Source: Deinococcales bacterium (lineage in GTDB: Bacteria; Deinococcota; Deinococci; Deinococcales; JAAFIG01). From it: a stretch of DNA of 34,954 nucleotides. The position numbers were made by a program, and so were the translations under genes. How positions within the stretch are numbered: the stretch's first letter is position 1; each line of letters begins with the position of its first letter. This document shows positions 6,527 to 14,249 of the stretch, in pieces. The notes under the pieces are model-generated. The model was not told the DNA's origin, searched no databases, and saw only the letters and a list, made by a program, of their open reading frames with translations. The stretch covers positions 1 through 34,954 of the forward strand of contig JANYHH010000018.1 in the NCBI GenBank assembly GCA_025359505.1. The letters run 5' to 3'.

Positions 6527-6718
6527 TCAGTCCAACGGGTTTCTCGACCTAAAGGCTTCAAACGCTTCGGCTCGAGCCTCGAGCACCGTAGAGCGCAATT
6601 GGCGCAGCCGCTGTTCGTTGGCACGTTGGAGGCCAGCGAACGCGACTTTGGAGAGCTGCCTCAACTGCTCGTCGGTCGGTTCAAATTCCGGGTTAGCCAA
6701 GTTGATTGCGCGTTCCAT
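6527..6718 (-). CDS. Small helical protein after higBA, 63 aa
   Basis: ATG 6718 lies 9 bp after the higA stop on the same strand. The product, starting MERAINLANPEFEPTDEQLRQLSKVAF, is strongly charged and predicted all-helical (QRANEQRLRQLRSTVLEARAEAFEAF). I do not recognise a family. It may be the third member of the toxin-antitoxin operon, such as a chaperone or modulator. TAGACT, which includes the higA stop codon, lies 6 nt before the ATG, so it could also have its own leaderless transcript. Neither role is shown by the sequence alone. Confidence 0.5.
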   Translation of the reverse strand: MERAINLANPEFEPTDEQLRQLSKVAFAGLQRANEQRLRQLRSTVLEARAEAFEAFRSRNPLD

Positions 6719-6727
6719 CTCGAGAGT

Positions 6728-7018
6728 CTAGCGTAGCGCCTCGAGGAAGACCTTCGGGTTGTATGCGGCGATTTTGAGCAGTGAACGCACCGCGCCGGTG
6801 GGTCGCGTCCGACCCTGCTCCCAATTCTCGACGGTGCGCGGTGAGACGCCCAGCAGCGCCGCGAATTGCGGGCGGTTGACCTTCATGGATTTTCGCAGCT
6901 CGAGCGGGCTTTGCAGCGTCGTGACTCGAGTCGGTTGCGACTCCCCACGATTCAAAGCCGCCAGTTGCTCCATGCTTCGGTCAAACGAAGCATCCCAATC
7001 GAATTTCTTTACAGCCAT
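6728..7018 (-). CDS. higA: HigA-type XRE antitoxin
   Basis: A 96-residue protein with a C-terminal Cro/CI-type helix-turn-helix: MKVNRPQFAALLGVSPRTVENWEQGRTRPTGAVRSLLKIA. This NWEQGRxxPxG signature is typical of HigA antitoxins of toxin-first (HigBA) operons. The N-terminal part MAVKKFDWDASFDRSMEQLAAL would contact the toxin. ATG 7018 overlaps the end of higB by 10 bp. It probably represses its own promoter through the inverted repeat at 7343-7357. It contains CTCGAG twice, unlike higB. Confidence 0.85.
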   Translation of the reverse strand: MAVKKFDWDASFDRSMEQLAALNRGESQPTRVTTLQSPLELRKSMKVNRPQFAALLGVSPRTVENWEQGRTRPTGAVRSLLKIAAYNPKVFLEALR

Positions 7019-7323
7019 GATTTCACTCCTTTGCTCAGAACCGTGATTTGCTGAGGTGTCAAATCCGATTTCTCCGTTTTTTTGTACACGTACAAGAAAA
7101 GCACTTGACTGCGGGTTTTCGACCACGCATAGATAATTCGTAAACCACCGCGTTTGCCTTGTCCACTAAATGCAAAACGTAGTTTCCTCGCTCCACCACC
7201 CTTGGGAATCAACACGCCAAGCTCAGGGTTAAGCATCAACGCGTTTAGCAAAGCAAAACGTTCATCGTCGGATAGCAGACGGTCAATGACTTGACGGAAC
7301 TCCAACACCTCTTGAAAAACCAC
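7009..7323 (-). CDS. higB: HigB/RelE-type toxin
   Basis: The 104-residue product has RelE-superfamily features of the HigB-2 type: LMLNPELGVLIPKGGGARKLRFAFSGQGKRGGLRIIYAWSKTRSQVLFLYVYKKTEKSDLTPQQI. The GxRKLRF and GGLRIIY segments and the YxKxEKxDL end match ribosome-dependent mRNA interferases. GTG 7323 is preceded by GAGGT. Toxin-before-antitoxin order and the 10-bp overlap are normal for this class. The gene is AT-richer than its neighbours and contains no CTCGAG, which suggests later acquisition or slower gain of that motif. Confidence 0.88.
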   Translation of the reverse strand: MVFQEVLEFRQVIDRLLSDDERFALLNALMLNPELGVLIPKGGGARKLRFAFSGQGKRGGLRIIYAWSKTRSQVLFLYVYKKTEKSDLTPQQITVLSKGVKSWL

Positions 7324-7338
7324 GCTTACCTCTTATCA

Positions 7339-7367
7339 ACTATACGCTAAAAGCGTACCCTCATCAA
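7339..7367 (-). promoter_or_regulatory. higBA promoter with operator in the spacer
   Basis: On the minus strand TTGATG (7362-7367), 17-bp spacer, TATAGT (7339-7344). An inverted repeat TACGCT-AAA-AGCGTA (7343-7357) fills the spacer and reaches into the -10 box, the expected place for HigA to bind and repress. Confidence 0.65.
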
Positions 7368-7470
7368 CAGGATTTATCGGCGAAGTTTACAGTGTCAAAC
7401 CTCGAGCCTCCCGAGGCTGCTTTGAGTAGCAATTAGCCGGGCATGGCGTTGATGACCGCGTGAAAGGCAC

Positions 7471-7503
7471 ATTCTCGAGCCGCGTGCGCTACGGCTCGAG
7501 AAT
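7471..7503 (+). repeat. 12-bp-stem hairpin containing two CTCGAG sites
   Basis: ATTCTCGAGCCG (7471-7482), 9-nt loop CGTGCGCTA, CGGCTCGAGAAT (7492-7503). It lies 15 bp past the 3' end of the phosphotransferase remnant on the minus strand and may be its terminator. The left arm and loop resemble the MFS gene end near 9440. Confidence 0.6.
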
Positions 7504-7518
7504 ATGCCGGATAGCCGT

Positions 7519-7893
7519 TTAGCGCACGACCGTCTCGAGCCAGTCGGGAAAAGTAGTGACGAGATAATCCACGAGGGTAGCGTGCTGATCGGCTCGCAAC
7601 CCAAACAGCAGTTCCACGACCGTCCAAGCTTTCGCAGCAACGACCCGCTGGACGACCTCGTTGGACGTTTCAAATCCGGTCAGCTCCGAGTACGTTTCGG
7701 TCACGCGCTGGAAGTCCTCAGGGCTTCCCAGACCCGGTATGGTGATCGCCAGATCGAGCAGTGGGCTAGCGCTGGTGCAGTGCTCCCAGTCAAACAGCAC
7801 GACGGAGCCGTCAGCGTTCCCTCGAGATACGTGCGCTTTGGTCACTCGAATCGCGGGCGGTCTGCCCTCAGCCCTCTGCCAAAAAACGTCCGT
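7519..7893 (-). pseudogene. 5'-truncated APH-family phosphotransferase
   Basis: Only the C-terminal half of an aminoglycoside-phosphotransferase-like protein is present. Visible are VSRGNADGSVVLFDWEHCTSASPLLDLAITIPGL (catalytic-loop Asn and the metal-binding DWE) and a helical tail. The frame is open back to TGA 7894-7896 and includes VFWQRAEGRPPAIRVTKAHVSRGN. The catalytic HGD of the family is not recognisable there (AHVSRGN lacks the Asp), and the whole N-lobe is missing. GTG 7845 could start a 108-residue product, but it would lack the ATP-binding lobe. I take it as a decaying remnant. Confidence 0.6.
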
Positions 7894-7929
7894 TCAGCGC
7901 AAAGCAGCTTGAATTGCTAAGCTCGCGGG

Positions 7930-8382
7930 GTGAAACTTCAGCTCCTCGTGTTCGCATTGGTCGCTCTTGTCGCCTGCGCCGATGCGTCTCGCATCAAGGC
8001 AGAGATTCAAAGCGCGTACAACGCGCAAAGTGCCGCTTACACCCAGCGAGATGCGGCGGGCGTGATGCGCTATCTATCCGCCAATTACGTTGATGTCAAC
8101 CCGGATGGCGATATGAAACGCGACGCGTATGAAACGCTTATTCACCGCCTCTTCTCTACGGGCGCAAACTTCACGGTGACGGTCAAGGTCACAGACCTGC
8201 ACATGGAAGCCACTCGAGCCGTCGTGACCGCGAGCCGCCATTTCGTCGCGGGTGGACTCGATCCATCGAAACCGGACTCCAATTTTGTGCAGGACGAGAC
8301 GTTAGAGGATTGGTGGGTGCGAGAAAAAGGGCAGTGGTTGAAGACGAAATCCACTGTGCTCAGCAGCGAACAACCGAAGTGA
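7930..8382 (+). CDS. Lipoprotein with a SnoaL/DUF4440-like domain
   Basis: The 150-residue product starts MKLQLLVFALVALVAC; LVAC at residues 13-16 is a lipobox, so it is probably lipidated at Cys16 and exported. The rest (IQSAYNAQSAAYTQRDAAGVMRYLSANYVDVNPDGDMKRDAYETLI and a final WWVREKGQWLKTKSTVL) has the cone-shaped NTF2/SnoaL-like layout found in DUF4440 proteins. Ligand or activity is unknown. GTG 7930 follows the -10-like TAAGCT (7918-7923) by 6 nt without a ribosome binding site. Confidence 0.72.
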   Translation: MKLQLLVFALVALVACADASRIKAEIQSAYNAQSAAYTQRDAAGVMRYLSANYVDVNPDGDMKRDAYETLIHRLFSTGANFTVTVKVTDLHMEATRAVVTASRHFVAGGLDPSKPDSNFVQDETLEDWWVREKGQWLKTKSTVLSSEQPK

Positions 8383-8431
8383 GGTCGGCTCGAGTGGCTT
8401 CCACTCGGGACGGACTGCGTAGACTGATCCA

Positions 8432-8908
8432 ATGAAACAAGCAAGGCAAGCACTCGTATTCACTCGAGACCTACGGCTGTACTGGTTTTCCAGCCTAGGT
8501 CTGGGCATCGTCAGCGCCGTGGCATGGTTCGGCGTCTCGAGGGGAGTGGGTGGTGATGTTGGCCCTTGGGTCGTTGGCTCGCTGATTTTTCTGACCCTCG
8601 CCGTGCTGGCTGAGGCGGACGAACGCAAACTGACCGTCACTCCAGAGCGGCTCGAGGTGACGACGCTGACCGGTTGGAAGCGAATTCATCGGCTGGACCG
8701 CATTCAATCCGTGATTCTGCTGCGCCGCAGGGAAACTTGGACTGGCCCGGAAAAACTCTGGGGGTTGAACCTGCGCCGCAACGCCCTCTTCGGTTTCACG
8801 GTGACGCGAGAATGGGTGGCGGCGTACCCCGCGATTCTCGAGGCGACTCGGGCGCTCAATCCACGGGTCACGATCAGTCCGGAAGTGCTCGAGGCCTATG
8901 GCGAGTGA
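8432..8908 (+). CDS. Membrane protein with PH-like domain
   Basis: A 158-residue protein with two hydrophobic helices near the N-terminus (LYWFSSLGLGIVSAVAWFGV and GPWVVGSLIFLTLAVLAEA), then a soluble part beginning RKLTVTPERLEVTTLTGWKRIHRLDRIQSVILLRR. That order resembles bacterial PH-domain (YdbT/bPH) membrane proteins. No enzyme motif is seen. ATG 8432 lies 6 nt after TAGACT (8420-8425) with no ribosome binding site. Function unknown. Confidence 0.65.
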   Translation: MKQARQALVFTRDLRLYWFSSLGLGIVSAVAWFGVSRGVGGDVGPWVVGSLIFLTLAVLAEADERKLTVTPERLEVTTLTGWKRIHRLDRIQSVILLRRRETWTGPEKLWGLNLRRNALFGFTVTREWVAAYPAILEATRALNPRVTISPEVLEAYGE

Positions 8909-8937
8909 CTGCGAGCCGCGCTCGAGGGAAGCGATGT

Positions 8938-9420
8938 TCACACAATAGCGTTAGCGAATTCGCATAGTAAATCTGTGTAGTTCACGCTGTCACGGTGCGC
9001 CTCAATGAAGGCGAGCGTCTCCTCAAGGAAACGAAAATTGACTGCTTTCGCTGCTTGCGCTACCTCGTCTGGATCGGCTTGTGATCTGCTCCAACCATCA
9101 ACGAGCGACGAGAACAAATCTGCCCATAATCCCTGTTCACTGCGGGCAATTACCCGGTACGCATCCGGCAGCTCGAGGCTGAAACGAATGATTTGAAGTC
9201 CGTTGTCTGTTTCAAAGGCGGCGGTGAGCAGCATTCCTTCTTCCCAGATTGGAACGATTCGTAAACCAGCAGGACTCGAGCCACCGTGATAGATGTAACA
9301 CGGGTCGTTGCAGATATTTTTGAACAGAGGGTGAGGTGTTCGTCCAGCCGACAATTCCAAGATTGGAGCTGAGAATCCGAGCCGTGTCAGGTCAGCGATT
9401 CTCGTTTCAGGATTCAACAC
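8938..9420 (-). CDS. Hypothetical protein, 160 aa, possibly SUKH-like
   Basis: GTG 9420 with GAGG upstream opens MLNPETRIADLTRLGFSAPILEL. The middle, GGSSPAGLRIVPIWEEGMLLTAAFETDNGLQIIRFSLELPDAYRVIARSEQGLWADLF, alternates strands and helices in a manner reminiscent of SMI1/KNR4 (SUKH) immunity-like proteins, and the C-terminus is helical. The resemblance is weak and I would not assign a function. It is soluble and stands alone, converging with the PH-like gene. Confidence 0.55.
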   Translation of the reverse strand: MLNPETRIADLTRLGFSAPILELSAGRTPHPLFKNICNDPCYIYHGGSSPAGLRIVPIWEEGMLLTAAFETDNGLQIIRFSLELPDAYRVIARSEQGLWADLFSSLVDGWSRSQADPDEVAQAAKAVNFRFLEETLAFIEAHRDSVNYTDLLCEFANAIV

Positions 9421-9435
9421 GAGCTGCCTCGAGTT

Positions 9436-10623
9436 TCACTCGAGCCGCGTGCGCTCTGGCTCGGGGAGTTTCAGCGTCAGCCACCACGCGGGCAGCAGCA
9501 GTACGACGGTGGCGAGCATGGCGATGACTGGCGTGGTCAGGTGCGCGAATTCCGCCACGAGTTTGTACAGCACGCCGGCCGTGCCCCAGCTAAAGCCCAT
9601 CATGATCGCGCTGGTGGTCGCGGTTTTGCCGGGCGCGTACTCCTGCGCGGCGACGACCGCGACGGGGATCGTGGCGTTGGCGACTGCGCCAACAGCGAAC
9701 GCCAGCAGCCAGAACGGGATCAGTCCGATGCTCGAGGGCGTAACGACGATCAGCAAGGCAAACAGTGGAATCAAGATGCCGACGCTCGAGCGCAGGACTT
9801 TGGTGCGGCCGACTCTATCGCTGATCTGCCCGCCGACGATGCCGCCGATGGCGCTGGCGAGGCTGAAGATCGCGAGGGTGATCGCAATCGTGTACGGCGT
9901 TTCCTTGCCCTGAAACTCAAACGGGATCAGCGTGCCGTAAGCGACGGTGCTCAAGCTTCTGAGCACACTGATGCCCCACAGCGTGCGAATCGGGCCGCTG
10001 AAGGTATCGACGTAATCGCGCCATCCGGCCCTTTTCTTCGATGACGGGTTGCTCGAGGGGGTCAGCGCGAAACTGATGAGGCCCATCAGCAGCCCAAGCG
10101 GCATCAGCCAGACGATTCCGTTCAACCCCAGCGCGGTCGCGGTCAGTGGCCCCAAAGCCAGTCCGGCCGTGCCGCCCGCGCTGAAGATGCTGGCGTACAG
10201 ACCGCGTTTTTCAACATTGCTGTTGGCGGCGACGAACGCCGCGCCGCTCGGGTGGAAGATCGCGCTGCCGATGCCGCCGAGCGCGATCAGCAGACCCAAG
10301 GCGAAGAAGCTCGGTGCGTAGCCCATCAGCGTCATGCCGACCGCTGCCAGCACGGGGCCAGCGGCTGCCAGCCAGCGCCGATCCACGCGGTCGCCGAGCA
10401 TCCCAAAAATCGGTTGCGAGACGCTGCCGACCAAGGACAGCAGCGCAACCAATGTACCAGTGTCAGCCAGTGTCACGCTGAACTTCGCGGCAATCGCGGG
10501 CCCCAGCGGGCTGAGCAGGCTGGTGAAATTATCGTTGATGAAGTGGCTGGCGGTCATCACAGCCACGACGGTCGTGGCGCTGATGGTGCTGAGCTTGGCG
10601 GCACTGCTCGAGGAGGTTTGCAT
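9436..10623 (-). CDS. MFS transporter, fosmidomycin-resistance (Fsr) type
   Basis: The 395-residue protein has about 12 membrane helices. It starts SHFINDNFTSLLSPLGPAIAAKFSVTLADTG and carries the MFS signature FGMLGDRVDRRWLAAAG after helix 2, then GSAIFHPSGAAFVA in helix 4. The HFxND start and IFHPSG helix are hallmarks of the Fsr/FsmR-like exporter group. ATG 10623 has AAAGGA 7 nt upstream. It follows the XRE-cupin regulator by 34 bp on the same strand, so it is probably controlled by it. The exported compound is unknown. Confidence 0.82.
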   Translation of the reverse strand: MQTSSSSAAKLSTISATTVVAVMTASHFINDNFTSLLSPLGPAIAAKFSVTLADTGTLVALLSLVGSVSQPIFGMLGDRVDRRWLAAAGPVLAAVGMTLMGYAPSFFALGLLIALGGIGSAIFHPSGAAFVAANSNVEKRGLYASIFSAGGTAGLALGPLTATALGLNGIVWLMPLGLLMGLISFALTPSSNPSSKKRAGWRDYVDTFSGPIRTLWGISVLRSLSTVAYGTLIPFEFQGKETPYTIAITLAIFSLASAIGGIVGGQISDRVGRTKVLRSSVGILIPLFALLIVVTPSSIGLIPFWLLAFAVGAVANATIPVAVVAAQEYAPGKTATTSAIMMGFSWGTAGVLYKLVAEFAHLTTPVIAMLATVVLLLPAWWLTLKLPEPERTRLE

Positions 10624-10657
10624 GCGGTGTCCTTTGCGGCGAATCAGGCTCGAGCGG

Positions 10658-11242
10658 TTACGGCAGCGGCATCTCGGATTTGGGGGCGGTCGTGGCGACC
10701 AGCAGCGCACGAGCTTTACCGCCCAGTCCGTCCATGCGGTGCGGTTCTCTGGCGTCGTAGTGGCCAGCGTCGCCAGTCTCGAGGGTCACGGTTTCATCAC
10801 CGACGGTCAGCGTCACCGCGCCGCTGAGGATATAGACGAACTCCTCGGAGTCGTGGTGGTTCATGGTGGTGTCCAAGCGCTTGACGGGGACATCCAGCAG
10901 CACGGCGTTGAGGTGCGTTTTAAAACGCTTGCCGGTCAGCGGCGTGTACATCGCGCCGTTGGAGATGTGGGGCGTACCGCTGCCCGCTTTCGTGACCGCG
11001 ATGCGGCTGGCGGGCTGGGTCTGTTCAAACAGCGCGGCAATCGGGATCTCAAAAGCCTGCGCCAATGAGATCAGCGCCGCGAGGCTCGGTTGGCGCTCGC
11101 CCGCCTCGAGCCTCGAGAGGTACGGTGGGGAGAGATCGGCGCGTTTGGATAATTCCTCGAGCGTCCAGTCGTGTTCGCTGCGTAAGCTGTGCAGGCGCGT
11201 GCCGAGGCGCACCAATTCGGATTCCAATACTGCTGCGGGCAT
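10658..11242 (-). CDS. XRE-family regulator with C-terminal cupin
   Basis: A 194-residue protein. Residues from about 5 to 65 form a Cro/CI helix-turn-helix (LGTRLHSLRSEHDWTLEELSKRADLSPPYLSRLEAGERQPSLAALISLAQAF). The C-terminal half is a cupin sensor (NHHDSEEFVYILSGAVTLTVGDETVTLETGDAGHYDAREPHRM). Regulators of this class often sense small molecules and control a nearby transporter or oxidase. ATG 11242 lies 5 nt after the -10 box TAAACT. It is the first gene of a pair with the Fsr-like exporter and is divergent from a second MFS gene at 11375, which it may also regulate. Confidence 0.85.
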   Translation of the reverse strand: MPAAVLESELVRLGTRLHSLRSEHDWTLEELSKRADLSPPYLSRLEAGERQPSLAALISLAQAFEIPIAALFEQTQPASRIAVTKAGSGTPHISNGAMYTPLTGKRFKTHLNAVLLDVPVKRLDTTMNHHDSEEFVYILSGAVTLTVGDETVTLETGDAGHYDAREPHRMDGLGGKARALLVATTAPKSEMPLP

Positions 11243-11247
11243 AAACC

Positions 11248-11276
11248 AGTTTACACCCAAGTTGACTGTGTGGCAA
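11248..11276 (-). promoter_or_regulatory. Promoter of the XRE-cupin/exporter operon
   Basis: On the minus strand TTGCCA (11271-11276), 17-bp spacer, TAAACT (11248-11253), 5 nt before ATG 11242. This is the best example here of a leaderless promoter. Confidence 0.6.
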
Positions 11277-11374
11277 GTTTTGCAAGTTCTCTTGCCTATT
11301 GGTGCAAAGCTCGAGCCGCTTTTGACTTTCGCCCTCAGCGCTCTACAGCCGCAGCGCGGTTATCATCACCCGCG

Positions 11375-12748
11375 ATGCAGGCGCTTCCCTCGAGTCAAAC
11401 TGGACTGTTCGCACCCGCGCTGCGCGGTTTAAGCATCGGGCTGAGCCTGAGCATTTTGATGATCGCTTTTGAATCGCTGGCGGTTTCTACGGTACTGCCG
11501 AGCGTGTCCAAAGAATTGAACGGTCAGGCGCTCTACGGCTGGTCGTTCAGCGCGTTCTTTCTGGGCTATCTGGTCTCGACCGTGACGCTCGGTGGACTGG
11601 CTGACCGCGACGGCCCGAAGCGTCCGTATGGGGTTGCGTTGGCGCTGTTTGGCGCGGGCTTACTGATCGCTGGCTCAGCGCCGAACATGACCGTCTTCGT
11701 GATCGGGCGCGGCGTGCAAGGGCTGGGCGGCGGCGCGACGGGCGCGATTGCGTACTTGGCGATCAACCGCGCTTACCCAGACAAAATACGTGCGGCCATG
11801 CTCTCTTTACTCTCGAGCGCGTGGGTACTGCCTGCCTTGATTGGGCCGCTCACCGCCAGTCTGATCGCGCAGGCTTTCTCGTGGCGCACGGTTTTCTTGG
11901 GGTTGCTGCCGCTGGTCGCCATCGCGGCCACCATCACGCTCCCTGCCTTGGGAGGGTTGCGCGGTCACGGCAAGCCGCTCGAGCGGCAACGCGTGGTGCT
12001 GGCCGTCGCGGTGGCACTGGGCGCGGTGCTGACTTTATCGGCGCTGCAAACGCCGCAACTCTGGCTGGCGGCGCTGATGGGGCTGGGGGGATTCGCGCTG
12101 ATGCTGCCCGCGCTGCTGCGGCTACTGCCTACTGGAACATTGCGACTCGAGGGGGCGTTGCAGGCGGGGATGGTCACGCGGTTTTTGCTCACCTTCGCCT
12201 TTCTGGGCGCAGAGGTGCTCGTGCCGCTGGCCTTGGGGAAACTGCGCGGCCTGAGTCTGACCGAGGCTGGGTTGGTGCTGTCGGTCGGGGCGCTCAGTTG
12301 GTCGTTTGGGTCGGTGCTGCAATCGCGCTTCGATTCGCGGTCTGCGGGGCAATCTCGAGCTGGTCTGGTCAGGATTGGGTTTGCGCTGCTGAGCAGCGCC
12401 ATGTTGGGGATGCTCAGCGTTAGCCTGTTACCGATTCCCGCGTGGCTGGCTGGCGTAGCGTGGCTGATCGGTGGGCTGGGCATGGGCTTCGCGTTTCCGT
12501 CGCACACGCTGGTCGTCTTCGCGCACGCGCCATCAGGCGAGGAGGGTAAGGTCAGCGGCAGTCTGCAAATGGTCGATGTGCTCGGCGCGGCGCTCAGTGC
12601 GGGCATCGGCGGGGCGCTGATCGCGCAGTTAGGGCTGAGCGCTGGCTTCAGTGTGATCTACGCCTTGACGGTCTGCGCGGCGCTGATTGGAATTGCCGTC
12701 GCGGGCAAGCTGTCATCGCCAGCCTCGAGCGTCACAGGCGAGCTTTGA
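11375..12748 (+). CDS. MFS transporter, drug-efflux (DHA2-like)
   Basis: The 457-residue protein is hydrophobic throughout and starts with a short cytoplasmic tail, then GLSIGLSLSILMIAFESLAVSTVLPSVSKELNG. The MFS loop motif appears as GGLADRDGPKRPYGVAL, and RGVQGLGGGATGAIAYLAI is the helix-4 motif typical of DHA-type drug:H+ antiporters. The number of helices (about 14) points to DHA2. ATG 11375 follows TATCAT (11361-11366) by 8 nt without a ribosome binding site. Its last 17 bp overlap the convergent amidase gene. Substrate unknown. Confidence 0.82.
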   Translation: MQALPSSQTGLFAPALRGLSIGLSLSILMIAFESLAVSTVLPSVSKELNGQALYGWSFSAFFLGYLVSTVTLGGLADRDGPKRPYGVALALFGAGLLIAGSAPNMTVFVIGRGVQGLGGGATGAIAYLAINRAYPDKIRAAMLSLLSSAWVLPALIGPLTASLIAQAFSWRTVFLGLLPLVAIAATITLPALGGLRGHGKPLERQRVVLAVAVALGAVLTLSALQTPQLWLAALMGLGGFALMLPALLRLLPTGTLRLEGALQAGMVTRFLLTFAFLGAEVLVPLALGKLRGLSLTEAGLVLSVGALSWSFGSVLQSRFDSRSAGQSRAGLVRIGFALLSSAMLGMLSVSLLPIPAWLAGVAWLIGGLGMGFAFPSHTLVVFAHAPSGEEGKVSGSLQMVDVLGAALSAGIGGALIAQLGLSAGFSVIYALTVCAALIGIAVAGKLSSPASSVTGEL

Positions 12749-13403
12749 AGTGCCAGCCATCTTTGGCTAACCGCAGGCGTAAGCGCCGCATGAAATCTGC
12801 GCCCGGATCGGGTTTGACCGTGAAATAATCAGCTTCGCGCTCCTCCCACAGCGCACTGCCCCTGAAGCGCCCGTACTCGAGATGACCGATCAGGTACTGA
12901 ACTGGATAGCGCTGGGCTAGCATTTCGATCAGCCGCGCATCGGTCTCCACTTGCGCCCCTGTCAGGTCGTCGTTGCCGACGTTTTCGATGCCGATGGCGC
13001 GGCGGTTCAGGCCAATGGCGTGACGGGCCATCAGCGTTTCCGGCATCAATTGATAGGCTGCGCCGTTTCGGTCAATTAAAAACGGTGCGCTGGTGTTGAG
13101 CTGACCCGCGCTGGCGATGTCGGCGCGACCCGTCAGCCGCTCTGGGTTAAATTCGTTCCACGCGGACTGCAAGCTGCTCGAGGCTGTCCAATGCACGACG
13201 ATCATCACGGGCTGAAAAGTGATGCTGGTCGCGTGTGGGTCGTAGTGGCGTTGAATGTACTCGAGGGTCAACTGCCGTCGCAGCGTCCCAAACATAATCG
13301 GTTTCTGGGTGATCTCGAGCGGCGCGGGTTGACTTTGACTGGCGCTGAAAATCAGCAAACCCGCGAGTACCAGCACTGCGACAGCGGCTCGAGCAGCGTT
13401 CAC
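12732..13403 (-). CDS. N-acetylmuramoyl-L-alanine amidase (Amidase_2)
   Basis: A 223-residue exported protein with an N-terminal hydrophobic segment (RAAVAVLVLAGLLIFSASQS). The amidase_2/PGRP fold shows zinc ligands in VMIVVHWTASS (His), YLIGHLEY (His) and VKPDPGADF (Asp), as in AmpD. The enzyme would cleave the bond between MurNAc and the stem peptide outside the membrane. RHAIGLNRRAIGIENVGN is the central strand motif. The GTG start overlaps the mqnD stop by four bases (GTGA), so it is translated with mqnD; there is no obvious functional link between them. Confidence 0.85.
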   Translation of the reverse strand: MNAARAAVAVLVLAGLLIFSASQSQPAPLEITQKPIMFGTLRRQLTLEYIQRHYDPHATSITFQPVMIVVHWTASSSLQSAWNEFNPERLTGRADIASAGQLNTSAPFLIDRNGAAYQLMPETLMARHAIGLNRRAIGIENVGNDDLTGAQVETDARLIEMLAQRYPVQYLIGHLEYGRFRGSALWEEREADYFTVKPDPGADFMRRLRLRLAKDGWHFKARL

Positions 13404-14215
13404 GATTCTATGAACAGCGGTAAGTCGGAATCGGGAATCAAACCGGCGGCTCGAGCGCGTCCGAACAGCTCCCGCACGGCGCGTTCGCCGTCCGCGCCGA
13501 CATCCAGCGAAAAGTCATTGACGTACAGGTCAATGTGCGCCTGCATCACCGCGTCGTCCATTTCGAGCGCGTGCTGGCGGATATACGCCTTTGGCTCACT
13601 CGGGTGCATGTAGGCGTACTCAAGGCTGGCTCTGACGGCTGTGTTGAGCTGCGCCAAAGTCTCCGCGCCGAGATCGCGGCGGGCGAGGATCGCGCCCAAG
13701 GGGATTGGCAGCCCAGTCTCCCCTTCCCACCACTCGCCCAAATCGAGCAGTTTGACCAGCCCGTGCTGCTGATACGTGAAGCGCGACTCGTGAATAATCA
13801 GCCCAGCGTCGACCTCGCCGCGCTCGACAGCCGGCATGATCTCGTCGTAGCGCATCGTCACGATTCGCACCTCGGGTCTGGAGAGCTTTAGCAGCAAGTG
13901 CGCGGTGGTCAGCGCACCGGGACTGGCAACGACTTTGCCACGCAAGTCAGATATCGCTGCTTTAGCCACCAAGAGCGGCCCGACGCCGCGCCCCAATGCC
14001 CCGCCAGCCCGCAGCGCGACGTAGCGATCCATCACGTGCGCGTAGGCGTGATAGCTGATCTTGGTCATCTCCAGTTTGCCCTGCACCGCCCAATCGTTCA
14101 GCGTCTGGACATCCTCTAAAACTTCGGTGATGGGTTGTGCCAGTGGCACGCGACCATGGGTCAATGCGTAAAAGATAAAAGTGTCGTTCGGGCAAAAAGA
14201 ATAGCCTAAGTTCAC
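13400..14215 (-). CDS. mqnD: 1,4-dihydroxy-6-naphthoate synthase (futalosine pathway)
   Basis: The 271-residue product carries the MqnD hallmarks: LGYSFCPNDTFIFYALTHG, EDVQTLNDWAVQGKLEMTKISYHAYAHV, ALGRGVGPLLVAK, the GALTTAHLLL segment and GLIIHESRFTYQQHG. MqnD converts cyclic dehypoxanthinyl futalosine to 1,4-dihydroxy-6-naphthoate in the futalosine route to menaquinone. The fold is that of periplasmic binding proteins, but the enzyme is cytoplasmic. GTG 14215 follows the minus-strand TAGACT (14223-14228) by 7 nt. It heads a two-gene unit with the amidase. Its presence implies that the organism makes menaquinone by the futalosine path. Confidence 0.92.
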   Translation of the reverse strand: MNLGYSFCPNDTFIFYALTHGRVPLAQPITEVLEDVQTLNDWAVQGKLEMTKISYHAYAHVMDRYVALRAGGALGRGVGPLLVAKAAISDLRGKVVASPGALTTAHLLLKLSRPEVRIVTMRYDEIMPAVERGEVDAGLIIHESRFTYQQHGLVKLLDLGEWWEGETGLPIPLGAILARRDLGAETLAQLNTAVRASLEYAYMHPSEPKAYIRQHALEMDDAVMQAHIDLYVNDFSLDVGADGERAVRELFGRARAAGLIPDSDLPLFIES

Positions 14216-14249
14216 ACCCTCGAGTCTAAGGCCGTGCGGGGAATGGCGG

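Noticed and set aside
10252..10827. Long plus-strand frames opposite the two MFS genes and the XRE-cupin gene
   Set aside because: They are shadows of well-supported minus-strand genes caused by GC-rich codon bias.
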